From NCBI GenBank assembly GCA_025929005.1, contig JAICND010000003.1, positions 1 to 17,403 of the forward strand: a stretch of DNA of 17,403 nucleotides, read 5' to 3'. The notes under the pieces are model-generated. The model ran no database searches and was not told where the DNA came from. It saw only the letters and a program-made list of their open reading frames with translations. The translations under genes were made by a program, and so were the position numbers. Source of the stretch: Acidimicrobiia bacterium (GTDB lineage Bacteria > Actinomycetota > Acidimicrobiia > Spongiisociales > ZC4RG35). The stretch's first letter is position 1; the number at the start of each line of letters is the position of its first letter. Of the stretch, positions 1-7,508 are shown piece by piece.

Positions 1-658
1 AGTCCCCCACCTCCATTTCGAACTGCGCAATAGGCGGGGCGTACCGGTGGATCCGCATTGGAGTCTTCACACCGCTCGCCGGCGGGGAGTCGCACCTTCG
101 CTCGAAGGTGTAGACGGAAGCTTCGCGATTCCTTTCGTCGACGACGACGACCGGGTTGAAGCGGATGTCTTTGTCCTCCTGACCTCATTGGGGGGAATGA
201 GCCCTTGCGACACCTGGGGTGTCAGGGTTTGTCCTCTGGATCCGATCTCGATTCAGGATGCGAGTCAGTGGGTGTCCAAACTCATGGAAGTGGAGGTTCC
301 TTTGCAGCTGCCAGGACCGGACCTGACAGTGACGGCGGAAGAGTCGCTGCTGGCCGAGGCGTTTTCATGCCTGCGGGGAGCTTGTCCCCTCCACCCTCTG
401 ACTGTGGGCGTGGCGGCCCGTATGTTGCGATGGGCGGTCAATCACCAGAATCTGACGGAGCAATCTCTCACGCCTGATCCGAGCTACTGGTTGGAGGATG
501 CCACCGCTGCCTGGGACGACTTGGCGGCTCGGGGTCTGCTGAGCGACTGCGCCGATCCCTGGACTCCTGACACGATTCTGAGTCGGGCAGCATTCGCCCG
601 GCTATTGGCTCAAGTGACCGAGCGGCTCCCCGTAGTCGTTTGTGATGGGGTCAGCTGA
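1..658 (+). CDS. M23 (LytM-type) peptidase, C-terminal part, with SLH-like repeats; 5' truncated by window edge
   Basis: The frame is open from base 2 to the left edge, so the GTG at 47 is probably not the start. The first visible residues are VPHLHFELRNRRGVPVDP, which match the end of the M23/LytM zinc endopeptidase domain: the HxH metal/catalytic motif (bases 8-16) and the G-x-P-V-D-P tail. M23 enzymes usually cleave peptidoglycan cross-bridges or act as amidase activators, outside the membrane. The remaining roughly 200 residues hold three similar units, each beginning with Cys and a Pro/Thr-Ser pattern (codons at 230, 383 and 548: CPLDPIS, CPLHPLT, CADPWTPDTILS), followed by an amphipathic helix. 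These resemble degenerate S-layer-homology repeats as found in actinobacterial secreted proteins. The signal peptide and most of the peptidase domain lie outside the window. The 3' end overlaps the convergent aminotransferase gene by 49 bases. The M23 call is strong; the SLH reading is moderate. Confidence 0.75.
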   Translation, partial: VPHLHFELRNRRGVPVDPHWSLHTARRRGVAPSLEGVDGSFAIPFVDDDDRVEADVFVLLTSLGGMSPCDTWGVRVCPLDPISIQDASQWVSKLMEVEVPLQLPGPDLTVTAEESLLAEAFSCLRGACPLHPLTVGVAARMLRWAVNHQNLTEQSLTPDPSYWLEDATAAWDDLAARGLLSDCADPWTPDTILSRAAFARLLAQVTERLPVVVCDGVS

Positions 659-1452
659 ACTAGGGATCGATAGAAGCGCGACAAATCGCGGGCAACCGGG
701 CCTGGTTCGAACCGCAGGTCATCGACAGCCAGCACGGGCATCACCTCTTTCACAGTCGACATAGCCAGGACCTCGCTGGCCGCTTGCAGCCGATCGAGGT
801 AGTAGCGACCCTCGCTGACCGGGATTCCTAGCTGTCGGCACCCCTCGAGGACGAACCCGCGGGTGATGGACTCGAGAATGCCGAGGTCAAGCGTCGGAGT
901 CTCCAACACGCCCTCGCGGACCCATGCCACCGAGAAGGTGGGGCCCTCCAGTATCTCGCCAGCACGGGAAAGGAGCAGCGCATCATGAGCTCCGGTTTCC
1001 TCAGCCAACCTCGTTGCCGCCTGGTTGGCAGCATAGGAAAGAGTCTTGACGCCGGTCAGTTCCCACATCTCACCGCCCGGATGCCAGGGAGCCGCCACGG
1101 TCGCAAGCGACAGGTCCCGGACGGAAGTCGGGAGTTGGTGCCACATGACGACACACGCTGGCGGCATATCCACCCCAGCCCCGCTGGCACCTCTCGTGAC
1201 GACAACACGAACAACACAGTCACCCCCCTCCTCGGCGCAGAATTCGACCCAACCTCTCAGCTCTTCTGAAGACGGGAGGGGAAGCCGCAAGGCCCGGGCA
1301 GACCGAGTTAGCCGCCAGTAATGCTCGTCGAACGCAAAAGGGACCCCGTCGTAGGATCTGATGGCCTCGAAGCAGCCATCGCCCCGCAAGACAGCGCCAT
1401 CAAATACGGAAATGCTGGGCTCGGCGGGCAGCCCATTGACAAGGGTTGTCAC
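610..1452 (-). CDS. Aminotransferase class IV (PabC/IlvE-type, probable aminodeoxychorismate lyase)
   Basis: This 280-residue protein belongs to the fold-type IV PLP enzymes, which include 4-amino-4-deoxychorismate lyase (folate branch), branched-chain aminotransferase and D-amino-acid aminotransferase. The PLP lysine is K136 in GVKTLSYAANQAA. It is followed by the conserved E-G-x-T-x-S-V segment at about 169-175, the phosphate-binding LESITRG at 193-199, and STVKEVMPV near 232-240. The length fits PabC (about 270) better than typical IlvE (about 310-360). The start is a GTG that directly follows the nadE stop codon (TAG then GTG, no spacer), so translation is probably coupled to nadE. No pabA or pabB is nearby, so the substrate cannot be fixed from context; a branched-chain or D-amino-acid aminotransferase remains possible. 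Confidence 0.82.
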   Translation of the reverse strand: MTTLVNGLPAEPSISVFDGAVLRGDGCFEAIRSYDGVPFAFDEHYWRLTRSARALRLPLPSSEELRGWVEFCAEEGGDCVVRVVVTRGASGAGVDMPPACVVMWHQLPTSVRDLSLATVAAPWHPGGEMWELTGVKTLSYAANQAATRLAEETGAHDALLLSRAGEILEGPTFSVAWVREGVLETPTLDLGILESITRGFVLEGCRQLGIPVSEGRYYLDRLQAASEVLAMSTVKEVMPVLAVDDLRFEPGPVARDLSRFYRSLVQLTPSQTTTGSRSVT

Positions 1453-3084
1453 CTACCGGTACCCGTTAGTGATGGGAAGCCGCCGATCACGACCGAATGC
1501 CTTCGTCGTGATCTTGACCCCGGGTGCCGATTGCCGGCGCTTGTACTCATTGCGGTCGACCAGGCGCACGACCTTGCGAACAACGTCCGGATCGTGACCA
1601 GCGGCGATGATGTCTTCCACGCTCTGATCTTCTTCGATGTAGAGCGCCAGGATCGGATCAAGTACCTCGTAGATGGGGAGGCTGTCAGAGTCCTTTTGAT
1701 CGGGCCGCAGTTCGGCTGAGGGCGGCTTGTTGATGGTCGACCGCGGGATCACCTCCGACTGCTGATTGCGCCACTCCGCCAGGCGATAGACGGTTGTTTT
1801 GAGGACATCTTTGAGGACGGCGTATCCGCCAACCATGTCCCCGTAGAGCGTGGCGTACCCGGCAGCCATCTCCGACTTGTTGCCTGTGGCCAGGACCATG
1901 GGACCGAGTTTGTTCGATAGGGCCATGAGAATTGCTCCACGAATCCTCGCCTGCAGGTTCTCCTCGGCAACCCCGAAAGGGGTGTCGCCGAAGACCGGAG
2001 CAAGAGCCTCCAGATAGGCCTCAAAGACATGATCCATCGGGATTTGGTCGTAGCGGATACCAAGTCGGGCCGCCAGATCAGCGGCATCGGTTTTGGAGTG
2101 CTCGGACGAGTAGCGCGATGGCATCGACACCCCCCACACCCCCTGGGGTCCCAGGGCATCAGCTGCGATTGCTGCGGTGAGGGCCGAGTCGATCCCACCG
2201 GACAGACCGAGGACCACTTGGTTGAAACCGTTCTTGCGTACGTAATCGCCGAGACCGGTGACCAACGCCTTGTAGATCTCCTCCTCTGTAGATAGGAGGG
2301 GCTCGACTTTGCCCTGGGCAGGGCTGGCGAGGTCGAGGTCGAAGATGAACCGATCCTCTTGAAACTGTGGAGAGCGGTGCAATGTCTTTCCGTCCGAAGC
2401 GAAGATCACACTGGCGCCATCGAAGACGAGTTCATCCTGGCCGCCCACTAGGTTGAGGTAGACGACCGGCACACCCGCCTCCTTGGCGCGATCGGCCAGC
2501 ATCAATTCACGCTCTACCGCCTTTCCCCGGTGATACGGCGACCCGTTGATGTTGAGGATCACCCTGGCTCCTGCCTGCGCCTGTTGAAACGGCGGGCCGG
2601 AAGGCAGCCAGATGTCTTCACAGATGGACACACCAACTTTGACGCCGCCGACGTCCCACAGCTGATCGGCCGTGACACCAGGAAGGAAATATCGAGCCTC
2701 GTCAAAGACCCCGTAGTTGGGAAGGAGGATCTTGTGGTACGTACCGATCCACTCGCCGTTGCACAGCAGGGCGGCAGCGTTGGCGACCTGGCGGGGCTCG
2801 GCGTCTCCGGCATCTACCCTGCCTTTGACCAGGTCGACAAATCCAACGACGGTCGTCGTTTTCGAAGAACGAGCTGCCAGGCGCCTCACGACGTCGAGGT
2901 TGTCCTCCACAAATCCCAACCGATGGACCAGGTCCTCGGGCGGATACCCAGAGACAGCCAGCTCCGGCAACAACAAAACGTCGGCTCTCTCGGCCTCGGC
3001 CCAGTCCATCGCCTCTGCGATGCGAGCCTCATTGGTGTCGAGGGCGCCGACCGTCAAGTTCAGTTGGGCGCCGGCAATGCGCAC
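1453..3084 (-). CDS. nadE: Glutamine-dependent NAD+ synthetase
   Basis: This cytoplasmic enzyme makes NAD+ from deamido-NAD+, ATP and glutamine. It has 543 residues in two domains. The N-terminal nitrilase-type glutaminase domain (1 to about 260) shows the Glu-Lys-Cys triad: E41 in LLLPELAVSGYPPEDL, K118 in TYHKILLPNYGVFDE, and C155 in VGVSICEDIWLP. The C-terminal synthetase domain carries the ATP P-loop LGLSGGIDSALT (292-303) and the GNKSE motif (401-405). Length and order match two-domain bacterial NadE of the shorter (about 540-580) class. The GTG start at 3084 has no Shine-Dalgarno, but a TAACCT box lies six bases upstream, which suggests a leaderless transcript. The gene heads an operon with the abutting aminotransferase gene and is divergent from the small membrane-protein gene. 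Confidence 0.95.
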   Translation of the reverse strand: MRIAGAQLNLTVGALDTNEARIAEAMDWAEAERADVLLLPELAVSGYPPEDLVHRLGFVEDNLDVVRRLAARSSKTTTVVGFVDLVKGRVDAGDAEPRQVANAAALLCNGEWIGTYHKILLPNYGVFDEARYFLPGVTADQLWDVGGVKVGVSICEDIWLPSGPPFQQAQAGARVILNINGSPYHRGKAVERELMLADRAKEAGVPVVYLNLVGGQDELVFDGASVIFASDGKTLHRSPQFQEDRFIFDLDLASPAQGKVEPLLSTEEEIYKALVTGLGDYVRKNGFNQVVLGLSGGIDSALTAAIAADALGPQGVWGVSMPSRYSSEHSKTDAADLAARLGIRYDQIPMDHVFEAYLEALAPVFGDTPFGVAEENLQARIRGAILMALSNKLGPMVLATGNKSEMAAGYATLYGDMVGGYAVLKDVLKTTVYRLAEWRNQQSEVIPRSTINKPPSAELRPDQKDSDSLPIYEVLDPILALYIEEDQSVEDIIAAGHDPDVVRKVVRLVDRNEYKRRQSAPGVKITTKAFGRDRRLPITNGYR

Positions 3085-3121
3085 CTGGCTAGGTTAGGAG
3101 AGAGCCGTAATCTTCCCTTCT
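3085..3121. promoter_or_regulatory. Divergent promoter region between nadE and the small membrane protein gene
   Basis: This 37-base gap serves two genes facing away from each other. On the minus strand TAACCT (3091-3096) ends six bases before the nadE GTG. On the plus strand TAATCT (3108-3113) ends eight bases before the ATG at 3122. Both fit the actinobacterial TAnnnT -10 box placed for transcription to begin at or next to the start codon. Neither gene has a Shine-Dalgarno here, and neither box has a good -35 at the usual distance, so the call rests on the -10 boxes and geometry only. Confidence 0.45.
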
Positions 3122-3448
3122 ATGGAATGGCTGGGAAACTGGTGGTGGCTGGTGCTGATACCAGCGGCCGTGTATGGACTCCACCGGTTGGCCTGCGCCC
3201 TCGAGGACCGCGGGCTCATTCATTACCGACATCCGTCGCCGCGGGGAACCGCACTCGCCTTGATGAACTACCACAGTCTCTTCGAACCAGCAGTCGAACA
3301 TGTCATCGAGTACCAGCGGAGCGGTGACCTGACCATCCAGACCAGTTCCGAACCCGGGCCTGGGGCCACGCCCGAGAACCCAGCACCGGTGGATCCAGCC
3401 AAGAACGGACACCACCAACCTGACTCGGATCTGACCACCGGCTTGTGA
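3122..3448 (+). CDS. Small single-pass membrane protein of unknown function, coupled to glnE
   Basis: This is a 108-residue protein that I cannot assign to a named family. Residues 4-24 are hydrophobic and Trp-rich (LGNWWWLVLIPAAVYGL) and form one likely membrane segment. A charged cytosolic-looking part follows with DRGLIHYRH (29-37) and SLFEPAVEHVIEY (52-64), then a Pro/Asp/Ser-rich, probably disordered tail. The pattern of a membrane helix, then RG-x-I-x-YR, then LFEP-x-x-EHV looks like an actinobacterial family of small membrane proteins, but that is recollection and not a database result. The stop overlaps the glnE start (GTGA), so the two proteins are co-translated. The position suggests a link to nitrogen metabolism or to GlnE, without direct evidence. 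Confidence 0.7.
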   Translation: MEWLGNWWWLVLIPAAVYGLHRLACALEDRGLIHYRHPSPRGTALALMNYHSLFEPAVEHVIEYQRSGDLTIQTSSEPGPGATPENPAPVDPAKNGHHQPDSDLTTGL

Positions 3449-6243
3449 CCGCTCGCGGTCCGTCTCTGGCCAGGCTCGGGGTCGGACAGGCGTTGCTCCC
3501 CCGGCTCGAAGCGCTCGGATGGCTGACGGAGAGTCAGGTTGCACCGGGGGTGACCGAACTGCTGGTGAAGGTGAGATCGGGTCCCGATCCGGAGGGCACC
3601 CTGCACCGGTTGGCAGCCCTGGCCGAACGGGACCCCTCAGTGTCGCTTCCTGATCTGGTCCGACTCCAGCCTCTGGCCGCAGCAAGCCGGGGTATCTGGG
3701 ACAGTCTCCTCCGTCATCCCGAGTGGGTCCACGGAGTGAAGCCCTCTTCTGAGGAACCGCGTCTAGTGGTGCAGCACCGGATGTACGAGATTGCCTTATC
3801 CGATCTGAGTGGCACCGCCGCCTTCGAGGAGGTGGGCACCGCCTTGGCGGACTTGGCGGATCGGGCCGTCGAACTGGCGCTGGCCAAGACCCGGCGTTTG
3901 TTGGCGCCACGATTCCCCAGGGTCGTCGACCTCCCCTTTGCCGTTGTCGCAATGGGCAAGTGGGGCGGATCCGAGCTCAATTACGCCTCCGACATCGACG
4001 TTCTGTTCGTTTACGAGCCGCTGCAGAGCGAAGAGCCCGATGCTTGGCGACGGCTGGCCATCAGGGTCGCCACTTCCATCATCGAAGAACTGAGCTTGCC
4101 CGGCCCGGAAGGCATCGCGTTTCGGGTTGATGCGGACCTGCGGCCCGAAGGGTCAACCGGGCCCCTGGTGAGAACCGTCAGCTCCTATCGCGCCTACTAC
4201 GAGAAGTGGGGAGAGCCGTGGGAGTTCCAGGCGCTTCTCAAGGCCCGCGCCGCGGCCGGAGACCTCAAACTGGCGGCGGAGTTTGTCGACTCGATGGCTC
4301 CTCTCGTCTGGCCCGACAGCCTTTCGTCAGATCACGTGCGGGCACTGCGCGAGCTCAAAGCCCGGGCCGAGGACAATGCCGAGCCGACCGATCTCAAACG
4401 GGCCCCCGGCGGCATCCGCGATGTCGAGTTCTCCGTCCAACTGCTGCAACTCATACATGGCCGCTCGGACCCCACCCTCCGGGTCACGGGGACCCTTCCT
4501 GCACTGGAGGCGTTAGCAGGTGGAGGCTATGTGCGACCCTCCGATGCGGCCGACCTGGCCAACTCCTATCGATGGTTGCGGACCGTCGAACACCGGCTAC
4601 AGCTCTGGCAGCTCGCTCAGACTCATCGACTGCCGGATGACCGCGAAAACCTCGCGCTGGCGATGGGTCTTCGGACCGGGCATGCCCAGGCGGCAATCGC
4701 TTTCGAAGCCGAACTCAATGGTCACCGGACCAAGGTAAGGGAGCTGCATGAGAACCTCTACTACCGACCCCTTCTGGAGGCGTTTGCTTCCGCCTCGGCA
4801 GGCGGGCTGACAAGGGCCCAGGCCGACGACCGGTTGCGAGCCCTGGGATTCCGGGACCTCAGCGCGGCTGCAATGGCATTTGAAGACCTCACGGCTGGGT
4901 TATCGCGACGGAGCCGGCTGATGAGCCAGCTACTCCCGCTGATGCTCGACTGGCTAGCTGACACCCCCAATCCTGACGCCGGGCTTCAGCAGCTGCGAGC
5001 CCTGGTAGCTGCCAACAGTCACAACTCCGAGTTGATCGGCACTCTCCGCGATCGGCCCCTCGCCGCCCGGCGCCTGTGCCTGCTTCTGGGATCAAGCCGG
5101 CTGGTCGGAACGTTCATCGACCGGCTCCCTGAGTTCCTGCCTCGACTCGCCGATGACCGACTCCTGACAGAGCTTCCTCTCGGAGCCGAGACCAGGGCGG
5201 TCGCTCTGGAGAGAATGCAGCTTCGGCCCAATCGAGAGACCCGAATGGGCTCGCTGCGACGCTTGATCCGACGACGCATTCTGAGAGTCGCCGCGGCCGA
5301 TCTGCTCGGAATGGTGGATGGGGATCGGGTAGCCACTGCGTTGAGTGACACGGCTGACGCCGCCGCTGCTGCCGCCCTGTGGACCGCCGAAGAGGAAACC
5401 AGTCAGACCGGAATGGCGGTGGTGGCGATGGGCAAGTGGGGCGGTCAGGAACTCGGTTATGGGTCGGATCTCGATCTGATCTATGTGGCCAACACGCGGG
5501 CGGAGGCGGGGGACAGCCTGAGACTGGCAACCGAATTTCAAAAAGTCCTGGGCGAGTCCACACCTGATGGCAGCGGCTATCAGGTCGATGCCGGTCTACG
5601 ACCCGAAGGTCGGCAAGGGGCGCTGGTGCGTTCGATCGATGCCTTCCGGTCTTACTACCGGGATCGTGCAGAACCCTGGGAGAGGCTGGCCCTCATCAAG
5701 GCCCGGCCGGTAGCGGGGGCAACCGCGGTGGCGGAAGCATTTGCGGACATAGTGGCCGAGCACGCCTATCCGGCCGTTGTCGGAGTCGACATGGTGAGGT
5801 CGATTCGCCACATCAAGGCAAGGGTCGAGAAAGAACGGGTCCCCGCCGGGGAAGACCCGGACTTCCATCTGAAATTGGGGCCGGGAGGCCTGACGGACAT
5901 CGAGTTCTTGGTCCAGATGCTCCAGCTGCGGGTCGGCCACGCGGAGCCGTCGGCCCGCACATCGTCCACCATGAAAGGTCTGCGGGCCTTGGAAGGGTTG
6001 GGTCTGATTTCCGCCGCCGAAACGGCCGGCCTGACCGAGTCGTATCAGCTCTGCATACGGCTACGCAATCGCCTGTTCCTGCAATTGGCGCGGCCGCACG
6101 ACTCCTTGCCCGTCGATGGCGAGGAGGCGGCCCGCCTGGCGCACTCCCTTGGCTATAACAATCGAGCCGACTTACGCGAGGAATACCGCCGGGTGACCCG
6201 CCGGGCCCGCCGGATCTTCGAAAAGAAGTTTTACGGCGACTGA
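3445..6243 (+). CDS. glnE: Bifunctional glutamine synthetase adenylyltransferase / adenylyl-removing enzyme
   Basis: GlnE attaches AMP to, and removes it from, a tyrosine of glutamine synthetase, and so sets ammonia assimilation to nitrogen status. This 932-residue protein has the expected tandem layout. The N-terminal nucleotidyltransferase domain (deadenylylase half) carries GKWGGSELNYASDIDVLFVY at 171-190, with metal ligands D183 and D185. The second domain (adenylylase half) carries GKWGGQELGYGSDLDLIYV from 663, with D675 and D677. Each is followed by the conserved helical segment with RPEG and the (A)PGGIRDVEF or GPGGLTDIEF motif (about 316-326 and 812-822). The length is near the family norm and both active sites look intact. 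The GTG start overlaps the upstream stop by four bases and lacks an obvious ribosome-binding site, so it is probably translationally coupled. No glnA or glnB is in the window. Confidence 0.96.
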   Translation: MTARGPSLARLGVGQALLPRLEALGWLTESQVAPGVTELLVKVRSGPDPEGTLHRLAALAERDPSVSLPDLVRLQPLAAASRGIWDSLLRHPEWVHGVKPSSEEPRLVVQHRMYEIALSDLSGTAAFEEVGTALADLADRAVELALAKTRRLLAPRFPRVVDLPFAVVAMGKWGGSELNYASDIDVLFVYEPLQSEEPDAWRRLAIRVATSIIEELSLPGPEGIAFRVDADLRPEGSTGPLVRTVSSYRAYYEKWGEPWEFQALLKARAAAGDLKLAAEFVDSMAPLVWPDSLSSDHVRALRELKARAEDNAEPTDLKRAPGGIRDVEFSVQLLQLIHGRSDPTLRVTGTLPALEALAGGGYVRPSDAADLANSYRWLRTVEHRLQLWQLAQTHRLPDDRENLALAMGLRTGHAQAAIAFEAELNGHRTKVRELHENLYYRPLLEAFASASAGGLTRAQADDRLRALGFRDLSAAAMAFEDLTAGLSRRSRLMSQLLPLMLDWLADTPNPDAGLQQLRALVAANSHNSELIGTLRDRPLAARRLCLLLGSSRLVGTFIDRLPEFLPRLADDRLLTELPLGAETRAVALERMQLRPNRETRMGSLRRLIRRRILRVAAADLLGMVDGDRVATALSDTADAAAAAALWTAEEETSQTGMAVVAMGKWGGQELGYGSDLDLIYVANTRAEAGDSLRLATEFQKVLGESTPDGSGYQVDAGLRPEGRQGALVRSIDAFRSYYRDRAEPWERLALIKARPVAGATAVAEAFADIVAEHAYPAVVGVDMVRSIRHIKARVEKERVPAGEDPDFHLKLGPGGLTDIEFLVQMLQLRVGHAEPSARTSSTMKGLRALEGLGLISAAETAGLTESYQLCIRLRNRLFLQLARPHDSLPVDGEEAARLAHSLGYNNRADLREEYRRVTRRARRIFEKKFYGD

Positions 6244-6256
6244 ACCCACCCCTTCG

Positions 6257-6308
6257 CCTTCTTGCGTAGAGACCGTGACGTTTCTGACGGTATTTCTACG
6301 CAAGAAGG
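6257..6308 (+). terminator. Long perfect inverted repeat after glnE, probable terminator
   Basis: CCTTCTTGCGTAGA (6257-6270) is perfectly repeated in inverse at 6295-6308, giving a 14-bp stem. Inside it ACCGT (6272-6276) pairs with ACGGT (6287-6291), extending the hairpin after a small asymmetric bulge and leaving a 10-base loop. It begins 13 bases after the glnE stop and lies upstream of the M20D gene on the same strand. There is no U-tract after it (GGCTCAC follows), which is common in high-GC actinobacteria. It could instead be a dispersed palindromic repeat or a protein-binding site. Confidence 0.55.
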
Positions 6309-6339
6309 GGCTCACATCCACCGCTACGCTCTGTCCTCA

Positions 6340-7503
6340 ATGAGTTCGCCCAACCTCCGGGGGTTGGTCGCCGAAGTCCTTCCCAAGGTGATCGATCTAC
6401 GGCGGGCAATCCACCGCCACCCGGAACTCGCCCATGAGGAATATCAGACGACGGAACGGGTCGTTACCGCGTTGCGGGAGGCTGGGCTCAGCCCCCGCAC
6501 CCGCACACCGAGGACCGGACTAACAGTCGAGGTCGGCTCTGGAGAGAAACTCATCGGCTTTCGGGCAGATCTCGACGCCTTGCCAATACAAGAACCGGAA
6601 GGACTGGCATTTCGATCGCAGGTGCCGGGAGTCATGCACGCCTGTGGCCATGATGTCCACACGTCAGTGGCGGTGGGCATCTCGCTGGCTCTCAACCGGC
6701 TCGAACCGTTGCCTGGTCGGGTCCGCGTGATATTCCAACCAGCCGAGGAGACATTCCCCGGCGGTGGCCAGGAGTTGGTCCGCGAGGGAGCCGCCGATGG
6801 TCTCGAATCGATCATCGCCTTCCATGTCGATCCCTCGTTGGAGGCAGGCAAAATCGGGCTGCGCAGTGGAGCCATCACCGGTTCAGCCGATCGCTTCTAT
6901 ATCAACCTGGAGGGACCGGGCGGCCACACAGCCCGACCTCATAAGACTGTCGACCTGATCTACGCCGCTGGAAAGGTCATAACTGAACTGCCCGCTCTCC
7001 TCAACCGCCTGACCGACTCGCGTTTGCCGATGACGATCGTTTTCGGCAAGGTCGTCGGCGGAACGGCCGACAACGTCATCCCCACCACGATCGAACTCTC
7101 AGGAACCTGCCGCACCCTCGATCGGACGTTGTGGGAGGACATTCCCGGGCTGATCGATCGACTGGTGCAAGAAATCGTTGCACCCACCGGGGCCAAGGTT
7201 CTCGTCCACTACCAGCGCGGAATTCCACCCGTGATCAACGATGAGAGGATTGTTGCCCGGTGTCGGCAGGCAGTCGCCACCACCCTTGGGCTCGAGTCGG
7301 TGGTGGTAGCGCCGACCAGCATGGGAGCCGAGGACTTCGCCCGGTTCACCGAGGCGGTACCAGGGTCGTTGATTCGCCTCGGGGCCAAGCCTCCCGGTCG
7401 CGACGTCGACCTGCACTCCGCCTCGTTCACCGCCGATGAGGCAGCCCTGGAGTCGGGTCTTCTAGCCGGGCTCGCCTGCCTGCTCGGGCTCCTCGAAGAT
7501 TGA
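6340..7503 (+). CDS. M20D-family amidohydrolase (peptidase M20 / IAA-amino-acid hydrolase-like)
   Basis: This is a 387-residue cytoplasmic metal-dependent amidohydrolase of the family that includes N-acyl-amino-acid hydrolases, hippurate hydrolase and IAA-amino-acid hydrolases. Metal ligands visible from the chosen ATG are C102 and H104 in MHACGHDVH, E136/E137 in QPAEET, H162 in AFHVDP, and H359 in DLHSASF. The N-terminal HRHPELAHEE (25-34) and GFRADLDALP (73-82) are also typical. The lid/dimerisation domain is at about 180-290. The frame extends upstream to a TTG at 6262, but that codon lies inside the hairpin stem. The ATG at 6340 puts IHRHPEL at the normal distance from the N-terminus. A TACGCT box at 6325-6330 is a weak promoter candidate. 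Substrate is not inferable. The gene ends five bases from the convergent tyrA. Confidence 0.9.
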   Translation: MSSPNLRGLVAEVLPKVIDLRRAIHRHPELAHEEYQTTERVVTALREAGLSPRTRTPRTGLTVEVGSGEKLIGFRADLDALPIQEPEGLAFRSQVPGVMHACGHDVHTSVAVGISLALNRLEPLPGRVRVIFQPAEETFPGGGQELVREGAADGLESIIAFHVDPSLEAGKIGLRSGAITGSADRFYINLEGPGGHTARPHKTVDLIYAAGKVITELPALLNRLTDSRLPMTIVFGKVVGGTADNVIPTTIELSGTCRTLDRTLWEDIPGLIDRLVQEIVAPTGAKVLVHYQRGIPPVINDERIVARCRQAVATTLGLESVVVAPTSMGAEDFARFTEAVPGSLIRLGAKPPGRDVDLHSASFTADEAALESGLLAGLACLLGLLED

Positions 7504-7508
7504 CCCAC

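Noticed and set aside
2530..3327. Plus-strand 265-residue open frame over nadE
   Set aside because: Antisense to the nitrilase domain of nadE, no recognisable domain, and it would run across the divergent promoter region.
3089..3952. Minus-strand 287-residue open frame opposite the small membrane protein and glnE
   Set aside because: Rich in Arg, Pro and Ser with no motif, as expected from the reverse strand of GC-rich coding DNA; glnE motifs on the plus strand are unambiguous.
6257..6308. Hairpin as terminal inverted repeats of an insertion element
   Set aside because: The arms are only 24 bases apart, with no flanking target duplication seen and no room for any gene or element between them.
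6262..6339. Upstream extension of the M20D gene to a TTG start
   Set aside because: The codon lies in the hairpin stem, the 26 extra residues have no family similarity, and the ATG at 6340 gives the normal spacing to HRHPEL.
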